Origin: Planctomycetota bacterium | Lineage (GTDB): Bacteria > Planctomycetota > UBA8742 > UBA2392 | DNA: 64,000 nucleotides | Assembly: GCA_019636195.1 (NCBI GenBank) | Contig: JAHBYA010000002.1 | Span: 206,311 to 270,310 of the forward strand | Reading direction: 5' to 3' | In this document: positions 48,601 through 57,216 of the stretch, in pieces | Layout: each line of letters opens with the position of its first letter | Numbering within the stretch: position 1 is the stretch's first letter | Made by a program: the position numbers and the translations under genes | The notes under the pieces: model-generated | What the model was told of the DNA's origin: nothing | The model's database searches: none | The model's input: the letters and a program-made list of their open reading frames with translations, nothing else

Positions 48601-48959
48601 GCGTCAACCAGCGACGGGCCGGCGATCAGCAGGTACAGCAGCAGCAGTACGCATGCGCGCGTAAGCGCCAAGAACACGCGCGTGATGCCCGCCACCTTCT
48701 TTTTTTCTTTCAGGTAAATCAGCGTGGGTATGCCGATGCACACCGGCAGCACCACCAGCGCCGTCCAGATCAACGGGCTGATTCCCCACAAGCCGGGTTC
48801 ACGGCTGAGCGGGTAGAAGTTCTCCCACTGGAAGGTGCTGTCCGGCGCCAGCACGGCGGCAATGCGGCCGGGGTAAATCAGCAGGTAAATCCCCACCATC
48901 AGCGCGCACAGCACCAGCACGCTGAAGAAGGACATGAGAAATTTCTGCAGGCCGCTCAT
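45681..48959 (-). CDS. Giant membrane VWA-domain protein of a MoxR/Bat operon
   Basis: 1092 residues. Three N-terminal transmembrane helices (about 9-30, 62-83, 96-117) precede a VWA domain whose MIDAS motif DDSLS is at 134-138. The expected later LSDGRDTS motif is only at 427-434, so about 200 residues of coiled-coil-rich insertion (210-350, AELKQSELAAETAKETPDD and similar) are embedded in the fold. The middle (about 580-900) has the DYDVIMIGDIDPDD and GGLILLAGQGHNPRGYSN pattern of a GATase1-like domain without a catalytic Cys. One helix near the C-terminus (ILLVLLIMLLAGEWLTRK) anchors it again. Role is inferred to be a partner of the upstream MoxR ATPase. Confidence 0.8.
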   Translation of the reverse strand: MSGLQKFLMSFFSVLVLCALMVGIYLLIYPGRIAAVLAPDSTFQWENFYPLSREPGLWGISPLIWTALVVLPVCIGIPTLIYLKEKKKVAGITRVFLALTRACVLLLLYLLIAGPSLVDAERYTEGSKVAVLIDDSLSMGDDAREFPIFNVFDDRESSEVRDLRDHLRGLGIDVANPPAQGYVTLTPDELAVRNFVRRVVRERSSRLVARLAQLHGARFDIGAWQRLRRELDTISAQADLKQSELAAETAKETPDDARVRRLQGDLDDLLKQLTTREAEFARLLGGSVDDESIKRKRALVNNLLATAHAEGPRRWDIATELVTQGNTLGGLSPGEQSLIDVLHARAAEIEAKADRRSARQRVPMMRYFVFSTRFGRDQLTDEAILEIDPADLDFREPRGRLSEIETALREVRRYYTVEDDLSAVIVLSDGRDTSASEERPADEARGRGGVEVVTVAVGNPKPVKVLELLSVSADREILKGDVLDFKLKIRADKAYRADPESGKPGQRVKIILCEDSPTNPVPYSHLNGREVRGTDGMEVELGPEELAEVRVRFKPSVTGKHVYYLKLNEDRLPDEDTYRNNVKEHEVEIIDRRIKLLYLEGRFRYQARYLNEALKRDKKLEYQAFFFDAHDGWTQPISNDPELRGKVEPLVGPFSNNGRLIRDKEEFFKLDYDVIMIGDIDPDDSRFRREHWDWLEEWVSHHRGGLILLAGQGHNPRGYSNIEKARVLYPVEIEGPRSAEGEIDVRLEKFWRLTPAGRAHEVHRLSPNSARNDELWGSVRDAAYVKGQLHGLYWYHRTGGIKPAPAVALSRVVREGRITGEGDVLTAAMPYGSGMTFYVGSDDTWLWREFFGDLYFYRFWQNATRFVASRRLKGKQQRVDVYTDKTRYQVSEQVKVYVELLGDIYNEVTQNQNKELSELPRGPDDAETRRLIVELQARAQGRLTARRVTLSEVSWSPNLFEGVVEANEPGQFDVWVAGYEESRKAPHRYTVVAPVAELRNLAIDLEAMQRRATRLPPGVAPLEYQAGKRVYLMTDMGRAIVDVREKEHEVKGMTALLWNRSNEPWSLRSILLVLLIMLLAGEWLTRKMSRMV

Positions 48960-48971
48960 GGTTGCCAGTCG

Positions 48972-51419
48972 TCAAGCCTCGGGCTTCGAGATCACTCCGC
49001 TCCACAGTGTTTCAAACAGCAGAAAACATACGCCCAGCGCAGCCAGCCACAGCCACTCGCGCTTGCCCTTTTCACCGGTGAGCGCCCCGCCGCCCTCAAG
49101 TTCGTCGCCGACACGCCGGAAGACCATGGGCACGTCGCCCATCGCCTCTTTCAGGGCGCCTTCGACGCCGCCTTCTGCGCTCAGGCGCGTCAGGTCGCTT
49201 TCACGGCCCTGCATGTTGACGCTGAAACGCTCCTGCCATTTGCGCCGGGGCTCGCCGCTGTCGGTGTTTTCAAAGGCCGTCAGCGTGTACACGCCGGTCT
49301 GGGCGGTGCCCGCAAACTCAAGCAGCTTGAGGCCGGCATCGCCGGTCGGCACCAGGTCCACAGTCGTGCCTGCCGGGTCGCGCACCGTATAGCGCGGTGC
49401 GATGTCCACCACGCGCAGTACGCGCACGTACGGCTCGCCTACCGCAAGGTTTGAATAGCGCGCTTCATTGCCGGTAAGGTAGCTTGCCACTTCAAGGTAC
49501 AGAAACAGCGGCAGGCCGTCGCCCGCGGACCACAGCGTGTTCCAGCGCTCAGATGCCGTGGTTGCCACATACATTACGCGCCCGCGCCCGAACGCGCGCT
49601 CAAGAACCAGCGGTTTCGGCTCAGGCAGGTTCAGGTTCAGCAGCGCCTGCACAGGCCGCAGCGGGTCGGCTTCGTCGCCCTGCGGCAGCGTGACTTCGCG
49701 CCAGTTACGCACAGCCGCGGGGTTGGTGATGATGGTGAGGTTTTCCGGCGTGTCAGAAAACACGCGAATCACGGGGTGATCACTGCTTGCGACCGCCAGG
49801 CCGTAGCTGGCGGCACCCGGGTCGTCGCTGCCGCCGGGGCGGCCCAGCTTGCCGGGCAGAAGGCCCTTGCCATCCTTGTACAGCAGCGAGTTGTACTTGC
49901 CAAAGTCAACGCGCGGGCCGTCAAACACCACAAGCCCGAAGCCCGCCGCCACAAACTCTTCCAGTTTGCCGACTACGCCCTCCGGCACGTCCTGCACGTT
50001 GGCCAGGATCACCAGCCGGTAGTCAAGGAACGTGTCAATCTGCGCCATCTGCTCGGGGCGCATGCTCACGATCTGGTTGGGCGTAATGCGCGTTTCGGTG
50101 CCTTCGCCGCGTTCGCCTTCAATGCGGCTGGACGAGATACCGAGCGCTGTCTCAAGGTAGAAGGTTTCATCCAGCGTGGGGTCCGGGTGCGGCACGCCGT
50201 TGATCACCAAAATCGGAACGCCCGGCACCACGTGAATGACCAGGTTGCGGGTGTTGTCGGCAGTCAGGGCATCGGGCTCTTCGGTGAACACCTCGATGTT
50301 GCGTGACGCGCCGGACTTTTCCTCGTCGGGTTTCAACGCCAGCTCACGGGCAGGCAGGATCAACTGGACCGGCTCAATGCGTGTGTTGGGCACCACGTCA
50401 ATCACCTGCTGCACCGGGCGTTCCGGGCCGCCGTCAATGCGGTACTTCAGGCGCACACGGCGCGGCTGAGCGCGCGTGTCGTTTGAACTGTACTGCATCT
50501 CGACCAGCACTTTGGCTTCCATGCCGTTGCCGATGATGCGCTCATCGACGCGCAGGCCTGTGATGGCCACGTTCTGGGCGTTTTCAAAGCCGGCGTCATA
50601 GAAAATCGGCGTTGTGCCCGCGGGCTTCATGCGTTCGTGGGCGCGCTGCATCACGGACAGAAAGTCGGCGTGCACCGTGCCGTTTTTGCTGACTTCAAGC
50701 CAGCCGGCATTGCTGAAGTCGCTGACAATCACCAGCCCTGCGGCATCGCCCTCGGGCGTGCTCTCGACCAGCCGCACGGCCTCGCGCATCGCGGCAAGAA
50801 TGTTGGTGTCCACAGACGCGACGCCGGTGGCCGCAATTTCGCGACGGGCGGCGTCGAGGTTCAGGCCTGACAACTGGCGCACGCGGCGGCGCCGGGACTT
50901 TTCAGCTTCGTCGTCCGCGGGCGCGTTGCCGCCTACGGCCGGCGGGACATACACGTCCGACAGGCGCACGACCGACACGCGGTCGCGGTTGGGTTGCAGG
51001 CTGTCCACGGTCGCCAGCGAAAACTGTTTGGCGCGGTCAAACGCGGTCTGGTTCTCCTGTTTGTAGCCCATGCTGGCGCTGTTATCGAGCACCAGCACCA
51101 GGTGCAACGGCGCGTCAGTGGCCAGCGTGCCCTTGGTCAGGCCAAGCGACTCATCGGCCCATTCCTTGACGCGTTCACAGCCCATCGGGAACAGCGCGGC
51201 TGCGATCAGCATGACCGCGAGCACGCGCAGCAGCAGCATGATCAGCGATTCCACTTGCAGGCGGCGGCGCGTCTTCTTGTACGCCGCCAGCAGGAACTCC
51301 ATGGCCGCCCAGTCCACCCGCCGATACCGCGTCAGGTTGATCAAGTGAATGATGATCGGCACCGCCGCCGCCGCCAGCGGGATGCCAAGACCAAGTGTCC
51401 AGAGCAGCCAGGTCGGCAC
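48972..51419 (-). CDS. BatA-type membrane protein with VWA domain
   Basis: 815 residues from GTG 51419, three bases after the DUF58 stop. The N-terminal BatA domain is typical (LLWTLGLGIPLAAAAVPIIIHLINLTRYRRVDWAAMEFLLAAYKKTRRRLQ, then a second helix). VWA MIDAS DNSAS is at 112-116, with IVSDFSN later. A long extracytoplasmic region with Ig-like and GATase1-like parts follows (MAQIDTFLDYRLVILANVQDVPEGVVGKLEEFVAAGFGLVVFDG). A C-terminal helix (WLWLAALGVCFLLFETLW) closes it. Family members work with MoxR ATPases; in Bacteroides Bat proteins affect aerotolerance. The giant VWA gene follows 12 bp on. Confidence 0.85.
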   Translation of the reverse strand: MPTWLLWTLGLGIPLAAAAVPIIIHLINLTRYRRVDWAAMEFLLAAYKKTRRRLQVESLIMLLLRVLAVMLIAAALFPMGCERVKEWADESLGLTKGTLATDAPLHLVLVLDNSASMGYKQENQTAFDRAKQFSLATVDSLQPNRDRVSVVRLSDVYVPPAVGGNAPADDEAEKSRRRRVRQLSGLNLDAARREIAATGVASVDTNILAAMREAVRLVESTPEGDAAGLVIVSDFSNAGWLEVSKNGTVHADFLSVMQRAHERMKPAGTTPIFYDAGFENAQNVAITGLRVDERIIGNGMEAKVLVEMQYSSNDTRAQPRRVRLKYRIDGGPERPVQQVIDVVPNTRIEPVQLILPARELALKPDEEKSGASRNIEVFTEEPDALTADNTRNLVIHVVPGVPILVINGVPHPDPTLDETFYLETALGISSSRIEGERGEGTETRITPNQIVSMRPEQMAQIDTFLDYRLVILANVQDVPEGVVGKLEEFVAAGFGLVVFDGPRVDFGKYNSLLYKDGKGLLPGKLGRPGGSDDPGAASYGLAVASSDHPVIRVFSDTPENLTIITNPAAVRNWREVTLPQGDEADPLRPVQALLNLNLPEPKPLVLERAFGRGRVMYVATTASERWNTLWSAGDGLPLFLYLEVASYLTGNEARYSNLAVGEPYVRVLRVVDIAPRYTVRDPAGTTVDLVPTGDAGLKLLEFAGTAQTGVYTLTAFENTDSGEPRRKWQERFSVNMQGRESDLTRLSAEGGVEGALKEAMGDVPMVFRRVGDELEGGGALTGEKGKREWLWLAALGVCFLLFETLWSGVISKPEA

Positions 51420-51422
51420 GCG

Positions 51423-52325
51423 CTATCCCCTTCTTCCCATGCGCTTGGCCAGGTATGCCGCAAGCGCGACATCCAGCGGCTGGCTGGTATCCATGGGCAC
51501 GAAATCACTGCGCGAGCGCAGGCATGCGCGGCGCACGGCGTGCGTGAACTGTTCGACTTCCTCCAGGTAGGCTTTGCGCAGGCTGCGCGGATCGACCAGC
51601 AGGTCGGGGTACTCTTCAAGACCGATGAACTGCGTCAGCCGGTCAAACGTGAACTCGCGTTCCTGCGGGTCCATCACATTGAACACGATCACGTCGTGTT
51701 TGCGCGCCGCCAGGTGCTCAAGTCCGCGCTTGAGGTGAGCAACGCTGTCAAACAGGTCGCTGATGATCATGACCAGGCTGCGGCGGCCCGCGCGTTGCGC
51801 GACATCAACCAGCACTTCACCGACGTTGGTCTTCTTCTGGGGCACGCGCTCGTGCATGCTGGCCAGCATGCGCATCAGCGTGACCTGGCTTGTGGCGGGC
51901 GGCACCCAGTCGTACAGCTTTTCGTCAAACAGCGCCAAACCGGCGGCGTCGCTTTGCTTCTGGACCAGGTAGGCGAGGCTGGCGGCCATGTAACGACCGT
52001 AGTCAAGCTTGGACTTCAGCTCGCCGGACTGGTAGCGCATGCTTTCACTGGTGTCGAGCACGACCACGGCGCGAAAGTTTGTCTCTTCTTCGTACTCCTT
52101 GATGTAGTACTTGTCGGACTTGGCGTAGGCCTTCCAGTCCAGGTAGCGCAGGTCGTCGCCCTGCACATACTCGCGGTGCTGCGCAAACTCGACGCTGAAG
52201 CCCTTGTACGGCGACTTGTGCAGCCCCGCCAGAAAGCCTTCCACCACGTTGCGCGCAGTCACCTCAAGGTGCCGAATCTGGTTCAGCACTGCCGGGTCGA
52301 GATACTGTTGATAGGCCTGCGCCAT
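51423..52325 (-). CDS. DUF58 domain protein (VWA-like, MoxR partner)
   Basis: 300 residues. The DUF58 signature GDDLRYLDWKAYAKSDKYYIKEYEEE at about 57-81 leads into a VWA-like fold with DTSES at 91-95 and a later VMIISDLFDS. No transmembrane segment. DUF58 proteins nearly always follow a MoxR ATPase gene and are thought to be remodelled or activated by it. It sits two genes behind moxR here, with the coiled-coil/HEAT gene between them. The BatA gene starts three bases after its stop. Confidence 0.93.
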   Translation of the reverse strand: MAQAYQQYLDPAVLNQIRHLEVTARNVVEGFLAGLHKSPYKGFSVEFAQHREYVQGDDLRYLDWKAYAKSDKYYIKEYEEETNFRAVVVLDTSESMRYQSGELKSKLDYGRYMAASLAYLVQKQSDAAGLALFDEKLYDWVPPATSQVTLMRMLASMHERVPQKKTNVGEVLVDVAQRAGRRSLVMIISDLFDSVAHLKRGLEHLAARKHDVIVFNVMDPQEREFTFDRLTQFIGLEEYPDLLVDPRSLRKAYLEEVEQFTHAVRRACLRSRSDFVPMDTSQPLDVALAAYLAKRMGRRG

Positions 52326-52352
52326 TCGAGTTCTGCGTTCCGAGTTCCGGGT

Positions 52353-53465
52353 CTAACGACCGATCGCATCCAGCGCCTTGGCGGCCTCCGGCGCGACGGG
52401 CCCCTTGCCCTCACTTAAACCGGTCAAGACCGCGCGTGCGCTTTCTTCTTTACGTTCGCCGCACCAGCGAACCGCGATAATCCGCTCTGCGGGCGTGCGT
52501 TCCTGCGCCGTCGCCACGCCGATGAACTGCGGCGCGTAGCCCGGCCCTGCGGCCTCTGCCATCAGCGCAAGCAGCGCGCCCTTGTACTCAGGCGGCGCCT
52601 TGGTGTACGCGTCGAACAAGTCGTCCACCGGGGCGTCCGCCTGGCGCACGGTATAACCCACCCATGCCTCGGGCGTCCATTCCCCAGCCGGGGGCGCCCG
52701 CAAAGCCTGCACCGACCACGCAAACCAGATGTCGCGCCGCGCCTGCGGCTCAAGCTCGGCGCGCGCGGCTGCCTCGAGTTTTTCATCCGCGCCTGCGCCG
52801 TGAAGGCGCGAAAGCAGCGTTGCTGCCGCCACGCGCACGCCCGGAGCGGGGTCCTTCAACAGCTCGCTGGCGGCCTGCGCGCACGCCTGCGCGCCAAAAT
52901 CCACGGTTTCGCGCAACAGCTCAAAGCGCATGGCGGCGGGCGCGACCGAGGCCTGCCGCAGCAACGCCTTGGCCCCCACCACCGGGTCAACGCCGTGGGC
53001 GTCGGGCGTGACGCCCTCAAGCTTTTCGCGCCAGTGGCCGGCATAGGCCTTTTCGCCGAACGCGCGGGCAATCAGTGCCTGGGCCTGCTCGTTCAGGCGG
53101 TCGGCGGCTGTGGCGCCGGCGCGTTCAGACTCAAGCTCGCCGGTCTTCACAACCAGTCGGGCCTCGGCGAAACTGAGCCGGCTTTCCAGGTCGTCGGCGC
53201 GGGTCTGCGCCTCTTTGGCTTTTTTGCTGAAGTCGTTCGCGCTCTTGACCGCCGTCTCGTACTTGTCCTTGCTGACGCTGCCCCAGCCGCTGATCAGCAG
53301 AAACGCCACCAGCGCCGCCATGCCCAAGTACAGAAACCGCGACACCCAGCGCGCAACCTTGACCACGTTGGGGCTGGAAATGCCGGCCTGCGCGTAAGCC
53401 TCAAGCTCTTGCTCAAGCTCACGCTTGCGCTGGGCAAGCTTGTCGTCTTTGTCGTCTTCGGGCAT
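52353..53465 (-). CDS. Membrane-anchored coiled-coil and HEAT-repeat protein
   Basis: 370 residues from ATG 53465. An N-terminal charged segment leads to one transmembrane helix (about 44-66, FLYLGMAALVAFLLISGWG). A coiled coil follows (about 70-130, ANDFSKKAKEAQTRADDLESRLSFAEARL). Then come HEAT-like helical repeats to the end (ASELLKDPAPGVRVAAATLLSRLHG, ARAVLTGLSEGKGPVAPEAAKALDAI). No catalytic motif. It lies between the MoxR and DUF58 genes, which are usually adjacent, so it is a candidate adaptor of this particular system. Confidence 0.75.
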   Translation of the reverse strand: MPEDDKDDKLAQRKRELEQELEAYAQAGISSPNVVKVARWVSRFLYLGMAALVAFLLISGWGSVSKDKYETAVKSANDFSKKAKEAQTRADDLESRLSFAEARLVVKTGELESERAGATAADRLNEQAQALIARAFGEKAYAGHWREKLEGVTPDAHGVDPVVGAKALLRQASVAPAAMRFELLRETVDFGAQACAQAASELLKDPAPGVRVAAATLLSRLHGAGADEKLEAAARAELEPQARRDIWFAWSVQALRAPPAGEWTPEAWVGYTVRQADAPVDDLFDAYTKAPPEYKGALLALMAEAAGPGYAPQFIGVATAQERTPAERIIAVRWCGERKEESARAVLTGLSEGKGPVAPEAAKALDAIGR

Positions 53466-53516
53466 GGTGCAATGGCAAAGCTGGGCCGGCGCACATGCGC
53501 ACCGGCCCGGTTCGGA

Positions 53517-54566
53517 TCAGCGGTTGATGCCCGGAAGCCGCGCATCGGCCAGCGCTTCGCTGTCGGCGCGGGGGATCATCTGCACCAGCCGGTCAATGAT
53601 CACGTCGCTGTTGATGCCTTCCGCCTCGGCCGAGAAGTTGGGGATGATGCGGTGGCGAAGCACCGGGTGCACGACGGCCCGGATGTCGTCGCCTGAAACG
53701 TAGTAGCGGCCGTTCAGTACCGCGCGCGCCTTGGCGCCCAGGATAAGGTACTGCGATGCCCGGGGCCCGGCGCCCCAGGCCAGCAGGCGGCGGATCTCTT
53801 CGGGCGTCTGCGGGTTGTTCAGGCGCGTCATGCGCGCGAACTGCATGGCGTACTTGATGATGTGCTCGCTAATCGGCACTTTGCGCACCAGCTCCTGCAG
53901 GCGCATGATCTTGGGGCCGTCCAGCACGTGTTCGGCCTGGCCTTTGTAGGTGGCCGTCGTCATCTTCATGATCTGCATTTCTTCACTCTCGTCGGGGTAA
54001 TCGACGTGAATGTTGAACATGAAGCGGTCCTGCTGCGCCTCGGGCAGCGGATAGGTGCCTTCCTGCTCAATCGGGTTCTGGGTGGCGAGCACGAAAAACG
54101 GCTGTTCAAGCCTGTGCAGCCGCCCGCCGGCGGTCACCTGGTGTTCCTGCATCGCCTCAAGCAGGGCGCTCTGGGTCTTGGGCGGCGTGCGGTTGATTTC
54201 GTCGGCCAGGATAATATTGGCGAAAATCGGGCCCTGCAGAAACTTGAACTCGCGTTTGCCGGTGGTGCGGTCTTCCTGCAACACCTCGGTGCCCGTGATG
54301 TCGCTGGGCATAAGGTCCGGCGTGAACTGGATACGGCTGAACTTCAGTGACAGGGTGTCGGCCAGCGTGCGGATCAGCAGCGTCTTGGCCAGCCCGGGCA
54401 CACCCACCAGCAACGCGTGGCCGCGCGCGAAAATCGCGATCAGCAGTTGCTCAATGACTTCGTCCTGGCCCACCACCACGTTGTGAAGCTGGGCCACGAT
54501 GCGGTCGTGCGCGTCGCGCAGTTCGTTGACTGCCTTGAGGTCTTCACCCTGCAATTGCTCGGTCAT
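53517..54566 (-). CDS. MoxR-family AAA+ ATPase
   Basis: 349 residues from ATG 54566; GTG 54596 is an upstream alternative. Walker A GVPGLAKT at 55-62, Walker B IILADEINRTPPKTQSALLEAM with Asp122/Glu123, sensor 1 (VLATQNPIEQEGTYPLPEAQQDRF) and the C-terminal lid with AWGAGPRASQYLI are all complete. MoxR ATPases remodel or insert cofactors into protein complexes together with VWA-domain partners; here the DUF58, BatA and giant VWA proteins downstream are the obvious partners. It is cytoplasmic. Confidence 0.95.
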   Translation of the reverse strand: MTEQLQGEDLKAVNELRDAHDRIVAQLHNVVVGQDEVIEQLLIAIFARGHALLVGVPGLAKTLLIRTLADTLSLKFSRIQFTPDLMPSDITGTEVLQEDRTTGKREFKFLQGPIFANIILADEINRTPPKTQSALLEAMQEHQVTAGGRLHRLEQPFFVLATQNPIEQEGTYPLPEAQQDRFMFNIHVDYPDESEEMQIMKMTTATYKGQAEHVLDGPKIMRLQELVRKVPISEHIIKYAMQFARMTRLNNPQTPEEIRRLLAWGAGPRASQYLILGAKARAVLNGRYYVSGDDIRAVVHPVLRHRIIPNFSAEAEGINSDVIIDRLVQMIPRADSEALADARLPGINR

Positions 54567-54610
54567 GGTTGCCTTTGTTGTGGTTTCCGCGGGCACGGCA
54601 CGCCGCGCCC

Positions 54611-57130
54611 CTACTTGTCGTTAGCCTTATACACGTACACCCGGCGTGCTGTCGCGAGGATCACGAAGGTTTCTTTCTTGACCTCGGCGGTCTTGCCGGA
54701 CGGGAACTTGAACTGGTCGCCGTTGCGCAGGTGCTCAGCGTTGTACACGTTGCCGGTGTCGGGGTCAGTGACGGTCACGGGCCGAAAGCGCTGGGCGCCC
54801 TGCTCGTCCTTGTATGCTTCGCCGCGGCAGTACACTGTCAGCGTCGCGGGAGTCTTGTCGGACTGCATGCCCTCAAGGGGGCTGCGCGTCAGCAGCTTTC
54901 CGTTGCGCACGTCGTAAAACGCAATCTCGCCGTCAAAGGGCACCAGCACGCGGTTGCCGGCAATGATGCCGCGGCCCAGCGGCTCTTTTCCGAACTCGGC
55001 GGTCTGGTAGTTCAACAGCCCCATTTCGGCGTCGCGCTCGCCGCCCTTGCGGAAATCGGTCAGGCCCACGGAATACACGCGCGTGCGCCCCTGGATGATC
55101 ATGCGGTTGTCGTACACACCCAGCACATGCTCATACTCTTCACTGTGGCCTTTGCGAAACGGCGGGTACTCCATCCAGTGGCTGCCGGAAATCGAATCCA
55201 GCACCAGCGCAAGGTCAAAGTCATACGGGGTGGTCAGCACCATGCCGCCGCTGGCGACCGGTGGCGCGGGAAACCAGCCCTGCGCGCGCGGCGTGCCGGG
55301 CACGCGGCCGTAGCGTGAAATCCAGTTCACTTCGCCGGTCGCGCGGTCAACCGCAAAACTGGCGCCGGCGTGCGTCGAAACGTAGATCACGCCGCCCTGC
55401 TCGCTGGGTGTGCTGACCTCGGGCATCGAAACAGGCTCGGAGCCCCAGCGCCACGGCTGGCTTTCCTGGCGCCTTGAGCACAGGTGCACGCGCCACTGCA
55501 GCTTGCCCTCGCCGGCTGCGGCGTCGCCCTTGGGCGTCACATCAAAGCAGAACAGCCAGATCTCCACCGAGTCCTTCTCGGCCACGCCGCCCGCAATGTA
55601 AAGCCGGTTGCCGCGCACGAGCGGCGCACCCTTGAACACCACGTGCTGCAGAAACTTGAACTCTTCGCTGGTTTCAACCTTCTTGTTGGGCAGGGTCAGG
55701 CGCAACTTGGCGTCGTCGGTCAGATCCCATGACTGAATCTGGTTGCCCGTGGGCTCGGTGCCCTTCTCGCGCGACGGGTTACCCGGCCCCATCACGGCAA
55801 ACAGCAGGTCGCTTTCACGCTGGTCCAGATCCCACGACACTCGGGCGATGGTCGATGCCATCACGCGGTACCGCGTGCGTTCTTCCTGCCGGCCACCGTA
55901 GTAGTAACGCCGCCCGTCAGCTTGACGCACCGTGTAGCGGGCTGAGCGCGGGACTTCCAGGGTAACGGGGCTGGTCTCAAGGCCGTGGCGGAACCACATG
56001 ATCTTTTCATCGTTGCCGCCCGCGTCATCAATGCGATGCAGAAAGACTCCGCTGCTGTGCGCCACCGGAAATACGACCGGCACCGCCTTGCGCTCTTCGG
56101 ACATGTACGGGTCGCGCTGCGACTCCATGCCGGGCACAGCCTTGGCGCCCTGCCACGGTCCCACACCCTCACCCGGGTCAAGGTCCACCATCGCGCCCAC
56201 CCCGGTCACCGGCGGCGCTATGCCGTCGCGCGCCGCGTTGCCCTGCTGGGTCAGCCAGCCGGGCACGCGCAATTCTGGCTGGTCGCCGGGCGCGCTGGCA
56301 CCCGTGAGTGCGCGGATCGCCTCGTTGCTGTCAACTTTCCGGCCCGCGATATCGACCGTGCCGCCCGCGGCTTCGCGTTCGCGCCGGCGCAGCTCGCGGC
56401 CCAGGCGGTAGTTCATGCCGGCGTCGCGGCAGGCCCGCACATACATCACCTGCAACGCGGCGTCGCGCTGGTAGTAGTCGGCCCAGCTTCGCTGCAATTC
56501 CTCAAGCCAGCGCACAGCCAGCACCGCGTCGCCCCGCTCAAGGGCAAGCTCGGCCAGCATGCGCAGCGCCGTGCGGCCGCTGCTGCTGAACTGGTAAAAA
56601 CGCGCACAGCGCGACAGCGTGAACTCGTCGGCATTGGCCAGCGCGGTGCGCAGCAATTCCGCGCCTGCCGCGGACTGGCGCAGGCCCAGCTGGTCGCGCA
56701 GCACACGCGGCCAGTCGCCGGTGCGGTACCGCGAATTGATGTAGTCCGCCAGCGGGATCCAGGTTTCGGTGTACACGTACTCGCCGCCGACCCAGTCCGC
56801 GCGCACCAGCAGCTCACCGTTGACCGGCAGATCTGGCGGCAGCTTTTCGCGGCGCAGCGCCTCGTAGCGGTTCATGGCTTCACGCCAGCGCTCAAGGGCT
56901 TCTTTGCTTTTGCCTTCGCGTTCAAGGGCGATCGCCGCGTGCTCGTGGCGGCGCGCCTCACGAATCGAGTACTGCACGTTGTTGTCGGTGCGCTCGCGCG
57001 GCAGGATCAGGTCAGGGTTGTTGACCAGCGAGTCTTCGCTGTCCTGGGCGGCCACAGGCGCATCCGCCGGGGCATGGGCCAGCAGCGCCAATGCGCCCGC
57101 AGCAAGTGCAAGCAAGAAACGTCTGTTCAC
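54611..57130 (-). CDS. Secreted PQQ-propeller-like protein with N-terminal TPR-like region
   Basis: 839 residues with a signal peptide (LLALAAGALALLAHAPADA). Residues 60-270 are helical with TPR-like parts (HAAIALEREGKSKEALERWREAMNRYEAL, LAELALERGDAVLAVRWLEEL). From about 280 onward beta-propeller blades resembling PQQ-like repeats can be followed (GGVIYVSTHAGASFAVDRATGEVNW, GSGGMVLTTPYDF, GRGIIAGNRVLVPFDGEIAFYDVRNGKL). No PQQ-binding enzyme motif or heme site is seen, so it is probably a binding or scaffold protein in the periplasm. It lies between the HEAT protein and moxR in the same transcription unit. Confidence 0.78.
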   Translation of the reverse strand: MNRRFLLALAAGALALLAHAPADAPVAAQDSEDSLVNNPDLILPRERTDNNVQYSIREARRHEHAAIALEREGKSKEALERWREAMNRYEALRREKLPPDLPVNGELLVRADWVGGEYVYTETWIPLADYINSRYRTGDWPRVLRDQLGLRQSAAGAELLRTALANADEFTLSRCARFYQFSSSGRTALRMLAELALERGDAVLAVRWLEELQRSWADYYQRDAALQVMYVRACRDAGMNYRLGRELRRREREAAGGTVDIAGRKVDSNEAIRALTGASAPGDQPELRVPGWLTQQGNAARDGIAPPVTGVGAMVDLDPGEGVGPWQGAKAVPGMESQRDPYMSEERKAVPVVFPVAHSSGVFLHRIDDAGGNDEKIMWFRHGLETSPVTLEVPRSARYTVRQADGRRYYYGGRQEERTRYRVMASTIARVSWDLDQRESDLLFAVMGPGNPSREKGTEPTGNQIQSWDLTDDAKLRLTLPNKKVETSEEFKFLQHVVFKGAPLVRGNRLYIAGGVAEKDSVEIWLFCFDVTPKGDAAAGEGKLQWRVHLCSRRQESQPWRWGSEPVSMPEVSTPSEQGGVIYVSTHAGASFAVDRATGEVNWISRYGRVPGTPRAQGWFPAPPVASGGMVLTTPYDFDLALVLDSISGSHWMEYPPFRKGHSEEYEHVLGVYDNRMIIQGRTRVYSVGLTDFRKGGERDAEMGLLNYQTAEFGKEPLGRGIIAGNRVLVPFDGEIAFYDVRNGKLLTRSPLEGMQSDKTPATLTVYCRGEAYKDEQGAQRFRPVTVTDPDTGNVYNAEHLRNGDQFKFPSGKTAEVKKETFVILATARRVYVYKANDK

Positions 57131-57216
57131 CAGCGGCCTCCGCGTACGGGGACGAACGCCCTTAAGTGGTACTAACGTATTCTACGCACACAGGGGCCGG
57201 ATGGGTCCGATTTTTC

